Origin: Prorocentrum cordatum
Lineage: Eukaryota > Sar > Dinophyceae > Prorocentrales > Prorocentraceae
Length of the DNA: 64,000 bases
Assembly: GCA_963575745.1 (NCBI GenBank)
Contig: CAUYUJ010016715.1
Span: 516,001-580,000 of the forward strand
Reading direction: 5' to 3'
Notes under the pieces: generated by a model
What the model was told of the DNA's origin: nothing
What the model saw: only the letters and a program-made list of their open reading frames with translations
Database searches by the model: none
Shown here: piece after piece, positions 41,765 through 52,295 of the stretch
Position numbering within the stretch: position 1 is the first letter of the stretch
Layout of the letters: every line of letters starts with the position of its first letter
Made by a program: the position numbers and the translations under genes

Positions 41765-43805
41765 CAGCGCTTCGTGGCTCCATAGGGAGCTCCACCGAAG
41801 GCCCCAGTGGGGGTGTTCGCATGCGGTTCCCCCACCCAGGGCAGCGTTTCGTGGCCCCATAGGGAGCTCCACCGAAGGCCCCAGTGGGGGTGTTCGCATG
41901 CGGTTCCCCCACCCAGGGCAGCGCGTTCCACCGAAGGCCCCAGTATGCGGTTCCCCCACCCAGGGCAGCGTCCAGGGAGCTCCACCGAAGGCCCCAGTGG
42001 GGGTGTTCGCATGCGGTTCCCCCACCCAGGGCAGCGTTTCGTAGCCCCATAGGGAGCTCCACCGAAGGCCCCAGTGGGGGTGTTCGCATGCGGTTCCCCC
42101 ACCCAGGGCAGCGTTTCGTGGCCCCATAGGGAGCTCCACCGAAGGCCCCAGTGGGGGTGTTCGCATGCGGTTCCCCCACCCAGGGCAGCGTTTCGTAGCC
42201 CCATAGGGAGCTCCACCGAAGGCCCCAGTGGGGGTGTTCGCATGCGGTTCCCCCACCCAGGGCAGCGTTTCGTGGCCCCATAGGGAGCTCCACCGAAGGC
42301 CCCAGTGGGGGTGTTCGCATGCGGTTCCCCCACCCAGGGCAGCGTTTCGTAGCCCCATAGGGAGCTCCACCGAAGGCCCCAGTGGGGGTGTTCGCATGCG
42401 GTTCCCCCACCCAGGGCAGCGTTTCGTGGCCCCATAGGGAGCTCCACCGAAGGCCCCAGTGGGGGTGTTCGCATGCGGTTCCCCCACCCAGGGCAGCGTT
42501 TCGTGGCCCCATAGGGAGCTCCACCGAAGGCCCCAGTGGGGGTGTTCGCATGCGGTAGGCTTCCCAAAGGCCGAAGGCCCCCGTGGGGGTGTTCGCATGC
42601 GGTTCCCCCACCCAGGGCAGCGTTTCGTGGCCCCATAGGGAGCTCCACCGAAGGCCCCAGTGGGGGTGTTCGCATGCGGTTCCCCCACCCAGGGCAGCGT
42701 TTCGTGCCCCATAGGGAGCTCCACCGAAGGCCCCAGTGGGGGTGTTCGCATGCGGTTCCCCCACCCAGGGCAGCGTTTCGTGGCCCCATAGGGAGCTCCA
42801 CCGAAGGCCCCAGTGGGGGTGTTCGCATGCGGTTCCCCCACCCAGGGCAGCGTTTCGTGGCCCCATAGGGAGCTCCACCGAAGGCCCCAGTGGGGGTGTT
42901 CGCATGCGGTTCCCCCACCCAGGGCAGCGTTTCGTGGCCCCATAGGGAGCTCCACCGAAGGCCCCAGTGGGGGTGTTCGCATGCGGTTCCCCCACCCAGG
43001 GCAGCGTTTCGTAGCCCCATAGGGAGCTCCACCGAAGGCCCCAGTGGGGGTGTTCGCATGCGGTTCCCCCACCCAGGGCAGCGTTTCGTGGCCCCATAGG
43101 GAGCTCCACCGAAGGCCCCAGTGGGGGTGTTCGCATGCGGTTCCCCCACCCAGGGCAGCGTTTCGTAGCCCCATAGGGAGCTCCACCGAAGGCCCCAGTG
43201 GGGGTGTTCGCATGCGGTTCCCCCACCCAGGGCAGCGTTTCGTGGCCCCATAGGGAGCTCCACCGAAGGCCCCAGTGGGGGTGTTCGCATGCGGTTCCCC
43301 CACCCAGGGCAGCGTTTCGTGCCCCATAGGGAGCTCCACCGAGGCCCCAGTGGCTGCTCTCGCATGCGGTTCCCCCACCCAGGGCAGCGCTTCGTGGCCC
43401 CATGGGGAGCTCCACCGAAAGCCCCCGTGGCGCAGTTCGCATGCGCTTCCCCCACCCAGGGCAGCGTTTCGTGGCACCATAGGGAGCTCCACCGAAGGCC
43501 CCAGTGGCGCAGTTCGCATGCGGTTCCCCCACCCAGGGCAGCGTTTCGTAGCCCCATAGGGAGCTCCACCGAAGGCCCGCCCCGGTGGCGCAGTCCGCAC
43601 GCGGTTCCCCCATCCAAGGCAGCGCTTCGTGGCCCCATAGGGAGCTCCACCGAAAGCGGCACCCACAACGCGTTACCAACAATTGCTTATGGTTGGAGTC
43701 CGCATGCGGTTCCCCCATCCAAGGCAGCGCTTCGTGGCCCCATATGGAGCCCCACCGAAAGCGGCACCCACAACGCGTTACCAACAATTGCTTATGGTTG
43801 GGTCT
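41765..43805. repeat. 77-bp satellite, ~25 units
   Basis: Tandem 77-bp units contain TTCGCATGCGGTTCCCCCAC, GGGCAGCGTTTCGTGGCCCC and AGGGAGCTCCACCGAAGGC. Internal units are almost identical; edge units are diverged or deleted. The two rightmost units are about 105 bp because of an extra 40-bp insert (GCGGCACCCACAACGCG and on). The unit has no stop in any minus frame and 77 is not a multiple of three, so three overlapping minus frames of 634-743 codons run through. They are artefacts of the repeat. Confidence 0.95.
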
Positions 43806-43829
43806 TTCGCCAGGATAATTTCCTATCTT

Positions 43830-44035
43830 TTGTTTGTCTCTCTCTCTCTCTCTCTGAATACATCGATACACATGTATACACATTGACTCATAATCGGACC
43901 GAGAACGGTGTACCCAAACTGTCATCACACAATGCACATACGCAACACTGACGCGTATGCACATATTTGCACTTCTATACATATATACATATGCACATAT
44001 ATATATATGTATATATATAAATGTAGAGAGATATT
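43830..44035. repeat. CT run, then AT-rich CA/TA sequence
   Basis: A CT microsatellite (43,837-43,854) is followed by AT-rich sequence with TATA and CATA runs ending at 44,035. Confidence 0.8.
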
Positions 44036-44040
44036 AAAAG

Positions 44041-44073
44041 CACGCGCGCGCTTCGCGCGCGCTTAGGTTCTAG
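44041..44073. repeat. GCGCGCTTCGCGCGC hairpin, copy 1
   Basis: CGCGCGCGCTTCGCGCGCGC forms a perfect stem with a TTC loop, followed by GGTTCTAGCG. A near-identical hairpin is at 60,476-60,516. The next 200 bp is unassigned. Confidence 0.85.
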
Positions 44074-44269
44074 CGCAGTCCAAGCCAACCTCACAAGATC
44101 GGATGAGGATGGACATCATCCCGCAAGGGTCACCATATGGGAGCGCACTTCCTGGTGGATACTTCAGGAGGCGCTGAATAAGGCTCCAGGAAGTCGCGCA
44201 AGGAACCCAAGAGGAGGACCCAGGGCAGCCTAAGGGGGGATGCCCGAGAACCCCTAAGAGCCTGTCAAA

Positions 44270-44625
44270 ACCATGCTGGGAGTCTTTTTGGTACCTTTGG
44301 GGGACGTTCTTGGAGGACTCCTGGCGGGTTCTGAGGGGTGGGGCATCTCCGGTCTTTGTTGGTGGTCTCCTGGTGGCCCCTTACGACTTTTTAGGAAAGC
44401 TTTGGGGGCCTCCCCGGGGCTCTTGGCAACTGGGCTCGACATGTCGGTTTGGATCGCCGTTTTTGCCCCTGTTTTGGAGCTGTCTTGAAAGCCGCTTGGG
44501 CCGTCGTGGCGACATCTGGGGCCGTCTTGGCGCTCTCTTGCGTCTTATTCGGGCCGTCGTGGAGACCTCTTGGGTTGTCTTGGTGCTGTCTTGAGGACCT
44601 CTTGGGCCGTCTTCTAGCGTTGGGA
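44270..44625 (+). repeat. Family G minisatellite copy
   Basis: GGCCTCCTGGGG/GGGCCGTCTTGG units with an anchor near 44,440 (CATGTCGGTTTGGATCGCC). Confidence 0.65.
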
Positions 44626-44639
44626 AGCCGGAACAGCAT

Positions 44640-45595
44640 GAGGGGGGCGAGGAGAGGAAGGCGTGAACGAGAGACGATGGGGCAGGGAGGAGGGAACATG
44701 ACGCAGCGGGGAGGAGGCAAGCGGAGAGGAAGGAAAAGGATGTGATGTCAATCGGGAGACTCAAAATAACCAAGAACAGGAGAGATAACAAGGACAACGG
44801 ACAACGACGGATGGGGAAACCGAAAATAACTCTGGGCCACGCACGCCACAGCCTGGGACAAGAGGGCACGGGGGGGATGAGTGGGAGAGGAAGGAGGACG
44901 TGCAACGGGAGACGCAGAAGAACCAAGAGCAATGGAGAGATCCGGGAGAACGAACAGCGAGGGGTGGGGGAGATGGAAACGCAGGAAGGAGGCGCAGAGA
45001 CGAAGGCGTGAAGGAGAGACGGGGAGGAGGCAGGGAAAAGGATGCAGCGGGGAGGAGAGACGAGAAGAGAAAGGAGGTGGCTGTAGAACGGGAGGCGCAG
45101 GAGAACGAAGAACAAGAAAGAGAGATCAAACAGAACGGACAACAAGGGATGGGAAAAACGGAAACGCACTCGGGGACACGCCAAAGTCTGGGACATGAGG
45201 ACACAAAAGGATTTGAGGGATTTCCCTACCACATGGTGGAGCAGGATGCTGGGCGAGGGAGTCAGAGGGAGGAAAGAATGACAGAGAGATAGGGGTGAGG
45301 GATGGAGACGTAATGGCATGAGGGAGGCGGTAAGACGAAGGCGTGGAGGAGAGACGAGGTGGAGGGAGGGACAATGACGCAGCGGGGAGGAAGGAGGCGG
45401 AGAGGAAGGAGAAGGATGTGAAACGTGAGACGCAATAATCCCAAGAGCAAGAGATATATCAAAAAGAACGGACAGCGAGGGATGGGGAAAACGGAATCGC
45501 ACTCGGGGGCACGCAGAAACCTGGGACAGGCGGGAACTGACGAGGGGGTCGACGTTGAAAAGCAAGGATTTGATGGCATTCATTCTTCTCAAATT
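44640..45595. repeat. About 340-bp tandem repeat, ~2.8 units
   Basis: AGGCGTGAACGAGAGACG (44,660), AGGCGTGAAGGAGAGACG (45,003) and AGGCGTGGAGGAGAGACG (45,340) recur at a spacing of about 340 bp. Each unit also has GGATGGGGAAA and CTGGGACA words. The purine-rich composition produces a 469-codon minus frame that is probably spurious. Confidence 0.75.
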
Positions 45596-45759
45596 GGCTA
45601 TGGAGGCCCCACGAACACCCATGATTGCCCCAAGAAGCCTCCAAGAACTCAGGGGAAGCCCTCTACGGCCCACACTTATTGAAACAACTAAGAAACCTGT
45701 ATGACCTGTGTTCTCGCATTTCCGCCTCCGATGCGCTTCCGAAGCTTGCGCATGCCCCA

Positions 45760-46390
45760 AAGAGCCGCTCGGGGCGCCTCTTGGGGGCATCTCGGAGCTC
45801 TCATGGGGCCTCTTGCGAGCTGTTGAGGGCCTCTCTGGGCCCTCTTCGGCGCTGGGTGCCTGCGGGGCGGCTCCTGGGAGCTCGTTGGGGCCTGCTCGGA
45901 GCGTTTTGGCAACTTCGGTGGTGCCCCTTCGGGCGTCTTGCCTCAGGGCGTCTGGGGAGGGGGCCCTTGGGGCCTCTTGGGGGCCTCCTGGGACTTCCTG
46001 GGGTTGTACTCGGGGCCTCTTGGGGCCTCTTGGGGGCTTTCTTGGTGGGATCCTGTGGCCTCCTGGGGGCGTCTTGGGGCCGAAGGCTTAAAGTATCCGT
46101 TCAGGTACTCCCTCTGGGCCCCCTCTTGGGGCTCTCTTGGGCCGTGTTGGAGCCCTGTAGGTAGCCTCTTGGGCCGTCTTGGAGCGATCTTGGAGGCCTC
46201 GCGGGCCGTCGTAGATGCTCTGAAAGCTGCAGGGACGAATCGTCGAAAATTATACGTCTCTTGAACGGAATGGGGCCACTTCTGCCTCTTGAGGCTCTCT
46301 TGGGAGTCCTTTTGTGAGCCTCTTGGGGCATCTTTGGGGCCTCCTGGGCCGTCTTGAGGCCACCTTGAGCGTCTTGGACCGATAGTTCGA
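45760..46390 (+). repeat. Family G minisatellite copy
   Basis: Long array of GGGGCCTCTTGGGGCC-type units. Anchors are at 45,715-45,750 (TTCTCGCATTTCCGCCTCCG) and 46,085-46,120. Confidence 0.7.
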
Positions 46391-46904
46391 CGAGCTGGAG
46401 CCGCCTGGGAGCAATTTGAAAACATGCCGCACGTACCCAGGAGGGCCAAGAGCCGCCCTAGAAAGGGGCCAAATGCCGGGTACTCAATGCAGGGCTCCCC
46501 GGGCCCCCCTCCCCATTCATTCATACATATAGAGTGAGATGGATACACATACATGACTGAACCCAGAAATGCTGTCATCTCTTGGGGACGGTTCCGCAGG
46601 CCTTCCGCCTGCTTCCGCCAACGGAGGCGGCCTCGTTTTTATTCCGCCGCCGTCCGCCTTCTTCCGCCAAGGCAGAGATGCCAATTCATTCGGTCCTCGA
46701 AGGCGAAACCTTTTTCTGGCACGCCTCATCGATTCCGATCATGGGGCCGTCCAGAGAAGAGGCCTACGGGGGATCTATGGCGTGCAGAGAGAAGGATCCC
46801 TTTCCTCTGCACTGGGTTATCTTGTGCCCGTGGGGCGTCCTGGATGACCTTTGTCCCCCAAATGTCCCCATGGTGTGGTGCATCGTCAGGAGAAGAGGCT
46901 TTGC
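46391..46904. other. Unassigned, no gene seen
   Basis: Contains TTCCGCC repeats near 46,588-46,670. Short frames only. Confidence 0.4.
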
Positions 46905-47040
46905 ACATTGGAGGAGGAAGTGGTGGTAGATGGGCAGGATGATGAGCAAGAGGAGAAGGATGAAGAAGGAGGATGAAGATTAGCAGCAGCAGGAGCAGGA
47001 GGAGTAGGAAGAACAGCAGGAGAAGGAGGATCAGCGGAAT
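46905..47040. repeat. AGG/AGC purine-rich tract
   Basis: Degenerate AGGAGGATGA and AGCAGCAGG units. Confidence 0.7.
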
Positions 47041-48325
47041 GCAGAGCTGGAGAGACAACGACAAGGAAGTAATCTTGTCCAGATATGAAGCACACACTGG
47101 GGGCAAGAGGGCCATTTTGAACGACGGGAGCACTGCATCGACCTGAAATGCGCCAAACTATGCAGCGGAAACACAAATAATGAAGGGCCGACAACGCTCC
47201 GAACAAGATCACCAAACGACATACACCATAATCAAACCACACGTGCGAGCGGTTCGGAAGAGGCGGGGGAAACTCCGCACAGTAATTGTCAGGGGGGAGG
47301 GGTGTAGTACTCGTAGTGTGTAATCATTCGCGTGCTAATGGGGGATCAGACTTCTGGGGGTCAGAGTCAGGAAGGGCAAACTCGGGAAAACATATTATCT
47401 GAGAGGAGGACACAATCCATGAGGAGAACAGGGGGCGGAGGGATGCAGACGGAGAAACTGGAGGAGGCAGGACGAGGACGAGGAGGGACGAGCAGGAGGA
47501 AGCAGAGGAGGAGGAGCACTGGCCACAGAGAGGCGGGGGCCGGGCGCGGCCGCACGGCATCCCAAGCCAACGGCGTCGGGGAAGGGCGCGCGGCAGACCA
47601 GCTCGAGGGGTGGCGGGCGAGCTGCCGCGCGCACGAGCACGGTCGCACGGCGCCGTGCTGCACGCGGCAGCCAGCTGCAACACGGCTGCGTTGGGAGCCG
47701 AATGAGCCTGGCTTGGGCGAGTCAGAGCGCAACCCATAGGCAAGGTCGCTGCAATCATCTGTTGTCGGCGGGCGGTGGCAGCGGGGAGATGGATGAGCCG
47801 GAGGGGAGGAGAAGGCTCAGGCGTTATAGGAGGGAAGAAGCTGGAGCGAGGGGCGGACATATGGCGGAGGGAGGAACGAAGAAACACTGGGGAAGGGAGG
47901 AAGGTTGGGGATATGGGCGAGAGGAGGACGGGGAGACCTTGATATCCGACGTCGCGGGAAAGACACAGCATCGCATAAAACACACGACCACAATCCTCGC
48001 CGAGGCCGATCGATCCGTGGACCCAGGCAACATCGGCCCCTGGACCCCTCCCAGGGCCCGTCCTGGCACGTGATCCGAGCCGCGCCAAGCCGTGGCGACG
48101 AGTAAGCGTCGAAACTCCCCCGAAGCTCTGGCAACAAAGAAGCCGTCACCGCTGTCGTCGTCCACTCGGGGGCACCCTGGAGCCTATGGACACAAGGGCG
48201 CATCCATCGTGATACCAAGAGGAGCACTGCACAATGTACGCAAGGGCTTCCCTGGCCACGGTGAGCCGCAGCCAGGACCTGGATTTTAGGAATGCCCTGG
48301 GAACCAGATAGAAGAAGACGAGCAC
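47041..48325. other. Unassigned GC-rich sequence
   Basis: About 1.3 kb with no array apart from a purine patch at 47,460-47,520. Frames up to 254 codons on the minus strand lack motifs. Confidence 0.4.
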
Positions 48326-48503
48326 TACATATACATAAACTTTTTTGCGCTCCACGCGGATTTCTTGGATCCGCGCTGAACCCCCCTCCCTGGCGCGCTC
48401 CGCGCACCGAGGGCGGCGCCGGAGGCGCCGCCGGGGGGGGGGGGGGGCAGCGCGGATCCAAGAAATCCGCGCGGAGCGCCAAATGATTATATGTTTATGC
48501 CGT
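48326..48503. mobile_element. Hairpin family H, best copy
   Basis: CATAAAC...TTTGCGCTCC then CGCGGATTTCTTGGATCCGC is mirrored almost perfectly at the right end (GCGGATCCAAGAAATCCGCG, GGAGCGCCAAATG, GTTTATG). Arms are about 50 bp. The loop has a GGCGCCGGAGGCGCC palindrome and a 16-base G run. No coding capacity. Confidence 0.85.
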
Positions 48504-48524
48504 TGTGTTATTCTTCGAGCCTCT

Positions 48525-48744
48525 CCTGAGCCCCAGTGAGGGGCAACGATAGGGGGGGATGCATCGACCTGGAATCGGCGATACATCGCCGATAGATCGG
48601 CGACAGGCCTCCGATAGTGAATTCGCACCTTCCTGGGCAGGTTGGGGCTATCGGGACCTTATCGGCGATCAATGGGCGATTGGGGTCGATGCATCCCCCC
48701 CTATGCCTATCCCCCCCCTATCGCTGCCCCTGACCTGAGCCCCA
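48525..48744. mobile_element. 198-bp MITE with 11-bp target duplication
   Basis: CCTGAGCCCCA occurs at 48,525-48,535 and 48,734-48,744, immediately outside an element whose ends are inverted repeats: AGGGGCAACGATAGG on the left and CCTATCGCTGCCCCT on the right. The repeats continue inward to GGATGCATCGACC and its complement GGTCGATGCATCC. The interior has CGGCGAT/ATCGCCG words. A duplication of about 9-11 bp is typical of Mutator-like elements, so a MULE-derived MITE is possible; no transposase is present. Confidence 0.8.
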
Positions 48745-48888
48745 AGCGGTCCTGGTTGCCGCAGCTTGACAGGTGCCGCTGCTCCCCGCGTGCTGGCCAG
48801 GAGTTCGGGGCGAGGCTGGCCGTGGCGACGCGAGAGAAGGCTCTGCAGGGCGCGAAGCGGCAGCGGTCTCGGCAGCGGTCCCCTTCCC

Positions 48889-48977
48889 CCTCCTCCTCCT
48901 CCTCCTCCTCCTCCTCCTCCTCCTCCTCCTCCTCCTCCTCCTCCTCCTCCTCCTCCTCCTCCTCCTCCTCCTCCTCC
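48889..48977. repeat. Pure (CTC)n, about 30 repeats
   Basis: One of the longest uninterrupted CTC runs in the window. The 145 bp before it is unassigned. Confidence 0.97.
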
Positions 48978-49437
48978 CCCCCTTCCCAGGCATCCGCCGA
49001 TCGGTTTTGTTCCGTCCTTCACCCCACGCGGAGCACCCGGCTGCTACACACGGGGCAGTCTTTGAGCCCCAAAGCCGCTCTCGGTGGCCCCCCGGGGTCC
49101 GACCACGGGCCCCAGAGGTCGAGATCAGGAAACAACGCCAGACTGTGGGGAGGGCAACTCCCACCAGCCCTCTGGGTCGTGAGTGGCTTAGTGGGCTTCT
49201 TCTGCCAACCCCCTTTTTCCCCTTCGGGCAAGGCTTACCCCTCCCCCTCCCCCCTCCCCCTGGGTCTGGACTGGGCCTTCTGCGAGGGGTTGAAGCGTCC
49301 AAGATGGCCTCGGTGAGGAAACCAAATCATTATATACTTGTACGAAGGTGTTGGCCAAATGTTGGCCTCCTGGGGGAGGGCCTGATTGGAGAGCTCCCCT
49401 CCTTTGATCGATCTCCTCCAAGATGGCCCCAAGATGG
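48978..49437. other. Unassigned, no gene seen
   Basis: Includes GACCACGGGCCCCAGAGGTCG near 49,100, a weak 120-bp family word. No gene. Confidence 0.4.
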
Positions 49438-49590
49438 TCCAATTCCTCCTCCCCCTCCTCCTCCTCCTCCTCCTCATCATCATCATCATCATCATCCTCC
49501 TCTTTCTCCTCCTCGTGTTCCTCCTCCTCCTCCTCCTCCGCCTCCTCCTCTTCCTCATCCGCCTCCTCCTCCATCTTCCCCCTCTTGGGG
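49438..49590. repeat. CTC/CAT array
   Basis: CTC triplets with a CAT run near 49,476-49,495. Confidence 0.92.
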
Positions 49591-49681
49591 GACCACCACG
49601 TCTTGCCCAGCCCTTCATTCCACTGCATTCTCCCCCACATCCTTACCCAAGGCAACTCGTCGGGGCATCGTTTCTGAATGG

Positions 49682-49730
49682 GCTGGTGGGGCTACTTTTG
49701 GTTAGCAGGCGCTCGATCGAACGCCGAGCG
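49682..49730 (-). other. Introner-like 3' end, copy 1
   Basis: On the minus strand, GCCTGCTAACCAAAAGTAGC is followed by CCCACCAG. TGCTAAC is a strong branch-point match about 20 nt from the AG. Downstream (minus) sequence CCCATTCAG resembles that after the copy at 55,730 (CCCATTAAC), so those two loci are related beyond the boundary. Confidence 0.5.
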
Positions 49731-50251
49731 TGCTACGGCGGGCCGCGCCAGTAGAGAAGGCAAAAGCAGCGCTGACAACGGCGCGCGAGCCGCGGTACCA
49801 ACCAGGCGAACAAGCAGACGAGCGTGCGGGTGACGAAGACCACGTGGGCGCGGCGAGCACGGGGACCGGGAAGCATAGGAAGAAAGCGAAGAAGACGCAG
49901 AAGGGAACGGAGGAGGATGCGTGCAAAAAGCTCGCCGCGTGCCGGTGGTAGACGCAGCCAAACTGGCGCGAGAAGGCGACCAGGTGGCAGAAGAGAAACA
50001 CCGTGAAGCAGTACGCCGAGAAGTAGGCGGACGACCCGAGTAGTGGACAAGCAGGAACAGGCGACCGTGCCAGACGGCAGTGCCGCCCAGTAGCCGATAC
50101 CGAGCAACCCAAGGGCCAACCTTGCCGTACAGGTAGAAATTCAGGTAGCCGAGAACCGACACCGAGGGCCCCGCGAGCGCGAACCAGAACATAAAGCTGG
50201 TCGGCACGAGCTGACTTGCAAGTGAAGACGCTCACAGGTGAGCGTCCAGCG
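49729..50251 (-). pseudogene. Multi-pass membrane protein exon, frameshifted
   Basis: Three successive minus-strand frames carry one protein-like sequence with strongly G/C-ending codons. The first has FMFWFALAGPSVSVLGYLNF and GTAVWHGRLFLLVHYS. After a shift near 50,040 comes AYFSAYCFTVFLFCHLVAFS and a further hydrophobic run, FCVFFAFFLCFPVPVL. After a shift near 49,860 comes HVVFVTRTLVCLFAWLVP. Four or more hydrophobic segments suggest an integral membrane protein; the family is not recognised. An introner-like acceptor lies at its 5' edge (50,252) and another follows its 3' end. The shifts mean a pseudogene or assembly indels. Confidence 0.5.
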
Positions 50252-50335
50252 GCTGGTGGGGATACTTGTTTGATCGCGAACGTAGCGACAAATCGCTCGG
50301 CGTCAAGTCGAAGCGCGGCTAACGAGCAGCAGACT
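50252..50335 (-). other. Introner-like element, copy 2
   Basis: Minus strand: CGCGCTTCGACTTGACGCC, CGCGATCAAACAAGTATCCC, then CACCAG at 50,254-50,252. The upstream part resembles the copies at 57.9-58.1 kb (CCCGCTCTGACTCGAC). It directly precedes the membrane-protein exon. Confidence 0.5.
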
Positions 50336-50974
50336 AAATCAGGCACTAAGCGCGCGGCTGGTAGGGTTACGCGAAACGACTACGAACATGTACCGATACT
50401 GCCACTCTCCGGACCTCTCCTGAACCAGAATTTCGAATCGAATTCAGCCGTGGCAACGAGAGCCCTCCAGAACAAGCAGCGCCATCGGTACAATGACATT
50501 CATCCCCTGAGACCGAAAACATCAGATCGTCACATCTGGGCATCTCGGAGCCTGGAGGGAAAGAAGACGGAGACTGTCTGTGATGACGATGACCAAGATT
50601 GAACGCGGCAACGTCGCGCCAATCTTGGTCATCGCCCGCTCTGGTCACCGTCGGTTTCGTGGATCGACCGCGCGACTCGACGGCGGCTGGCGCGGACCAC
50701 GACCAAGATCGGCGTCGGCAAGATCCCAGGACACCTCGGCCGGGGCCGTCTTGCTTCCTCCCTCGAGAGCCGTGGCTCCTTCATGTGCTCCTCCCAGTCC
50801 TCGTCGGTCGGCCACTGGGGGCGCGCGCCCTCGAGGGCGACGGCCGCGGGCGGCTCCTCCTCCCGGCTGCACGCAGGGAGTAGCGGCCGTAGGCCCGCCC
50901 GGGACAGGGGTGACATCTAGTGCGCGGCTGCAGCAAAAGTTATCTGAATTACACCAGAGAGAAGCCCCAATCAG
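50336..50974. other. Unassigned, no gene seen
   Basis: The word CCAAGATTG/CCAATCTTGG near 50,595-50,630 makes a short inverted repeat. No gene. Confidence 0.4.
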
Positions 50975-51160
50975 TAGATAGTTTGATGAGATCGATGGTG
51001 AGATCGATTGAGTGAGATGAATAATGAGATCGATCATGAATCGTGGGATCGATAAAGAGATAGATAAGGAAATCGACCAGGAACCCAAGAAACCCTGAAC
51101 CCACTGAAATCGGCCTGTAACCGAAAACACGGAACCCTGGGAACGGGAACCCCGGAACCC
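50975..51160. repeat. GATCGAT-rich and GGAACCC degenerate repeats
   Basis: GAGATCGATNGTGAG units (50,985-51,070) are followed by GGAACCC words (51,070-51,160). Confidence 0.65.
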
Positions 51161-51426
51161 AGCCTGCTACCAAAAGTCGGCGAGAAACTTTCGCCAGATC
51201 TTTCAGCTTCTGCTAGGACCCCTTCAGTGCAAGCACTGATTGGGGAACAAAGGGCATAAAAACAGAGGTTCTTTCCTCCGAGGCGGGCATTCCAATCCCC
51301 GGGTCGTGTTTCCACGGCTCTGGGTCTAGAAAACGACGTCCAGATGCCAACAACGTTGAGAAGCGCACCACCCACTATGTTGTGGCGTCGCCCAGATCTG
51401 AGTGCTCACCCGGAGAAACAGCACAC
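51161..51426. other. Unassigned, no gene seen
   Basis: Non-repetitive, no motif. Confidence 0.4.
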
Positions 51427-51578
51427 ATGCACATAAGCTTTCGTAGGTCCGTGCGGATTTATCGGATCGGCGCTAGACCCTCCCACCTTGCGCGCAGAGC
51501 GCGCCGACTCCGCCAGGGGGTCCAGCGCCGATCCAAGAAATGCACGCTCCAAGAAATGCACGCGGACCGCCATGCTCA
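51427..51578. mobile_element. Hairpin family H, complete copy
   Basis: GTCCGTGCGGATTTATCGG then ATCGGCGCTAG is mirrored by CCAGCGCCGATCCAAGAAAT. The right arm has a 17-bp internal duplication (CTCCAAGAAATGCACGC). Confidence 0.75.
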
Positions 51579-52254
51579 CGCCGATTGTTCTATTCTTCTG
51601 CTCAATCATATTCATGTTCATAGTATTATTCTTCTCATTGTTATTACGTATCAGTATACTTCTGATTATTCGTATTAGTTGTATTCATTTTTCGTTGCGG
51701 TTAGTATAATTCGTATGTCTTCTTGTTCTCATGCGCGCAGGCCAGTGCTGGGGGGCCCCTTTGTGGTAGCACTCGTGACTGCGCACAGACCGCCCCCGAG
51801 GCAGTCCCCAGACTGTAGCCTGGCGCGGTCGCGATACCCCAGCGCCGCCTTGGGCGGCGCCCCTGGGGCGCCGGGCTCGGGGCCCCAGGGTTCGGGTGCC
51901 GGGACCGCCCTGGACTACTCGGGGGGGCCAATTGAGGCCAGGCGGGGCCACCTCAGGGGGCTGTGTCTGCGCGCAAGCCCGAGCCTTACCCTCCTGCAGG
52001 GCCGTCCTTTCCACGGCGACGGCAGAGTCCGACCGAATCGGCAACGACACCGAAACCGCCCGAACCGATAGGCCGCAAGCAACCCACTCAGGAGGTAGCA
52101 GCGGCGCGGCATCGGCAGTTCGACCGACGGAACCGGGCCGACCGAGCGCAATCGACTGCGACGCAGCCGAGCCGACCGAACCGCGAACACCCTTGCCCTG
52201 GGCTTGGGCCCGCACCCGAAGAGGCCGCTCTCTGGAGAGGCGTCGTGTTTTTCT
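51579..52254. other. AT-rich island, then unassigned GC-rich
   Basis: 51,580-51,715 is the most AT-rich short island of the window (TTATTCTTC, GTATTAG words). Beyond it is GC-rich sequence with CGAACCGA/CGACCGA degenerate repeats near 52,020-52,200. No gene. Confidence 0.45.
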
Positions 52255-52295
52255 TTTTTTGTTATCTCTCTCTCTCTCTATCTCTGTCTCTCTTC
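52255..52295. repeat. Short (CT)n tract
   Basis: CT/TCTG dinucleotide run. Confidence 0.85.

Noticed and set aside
41765-43805. CRISPR-like regular array
   Set aside because: Units are fully identical end to end with no unique spacers, and the genome is eukaryotic. This is a satellite.
41599-43982. Minus-strand frames of 634-743 codons
   Set aside because: They follow the 77-bp satellite in all three frames at once. The openness comes from a stop-free unit, not from coding selection.
44381-45790. 469-codon minus frame rich in Leu/Ser/Pro
   Set aside because: Covers a tandem repeat of about 340 bp with purine-rich + strand. The same peptide phrases recur with the repeat period.
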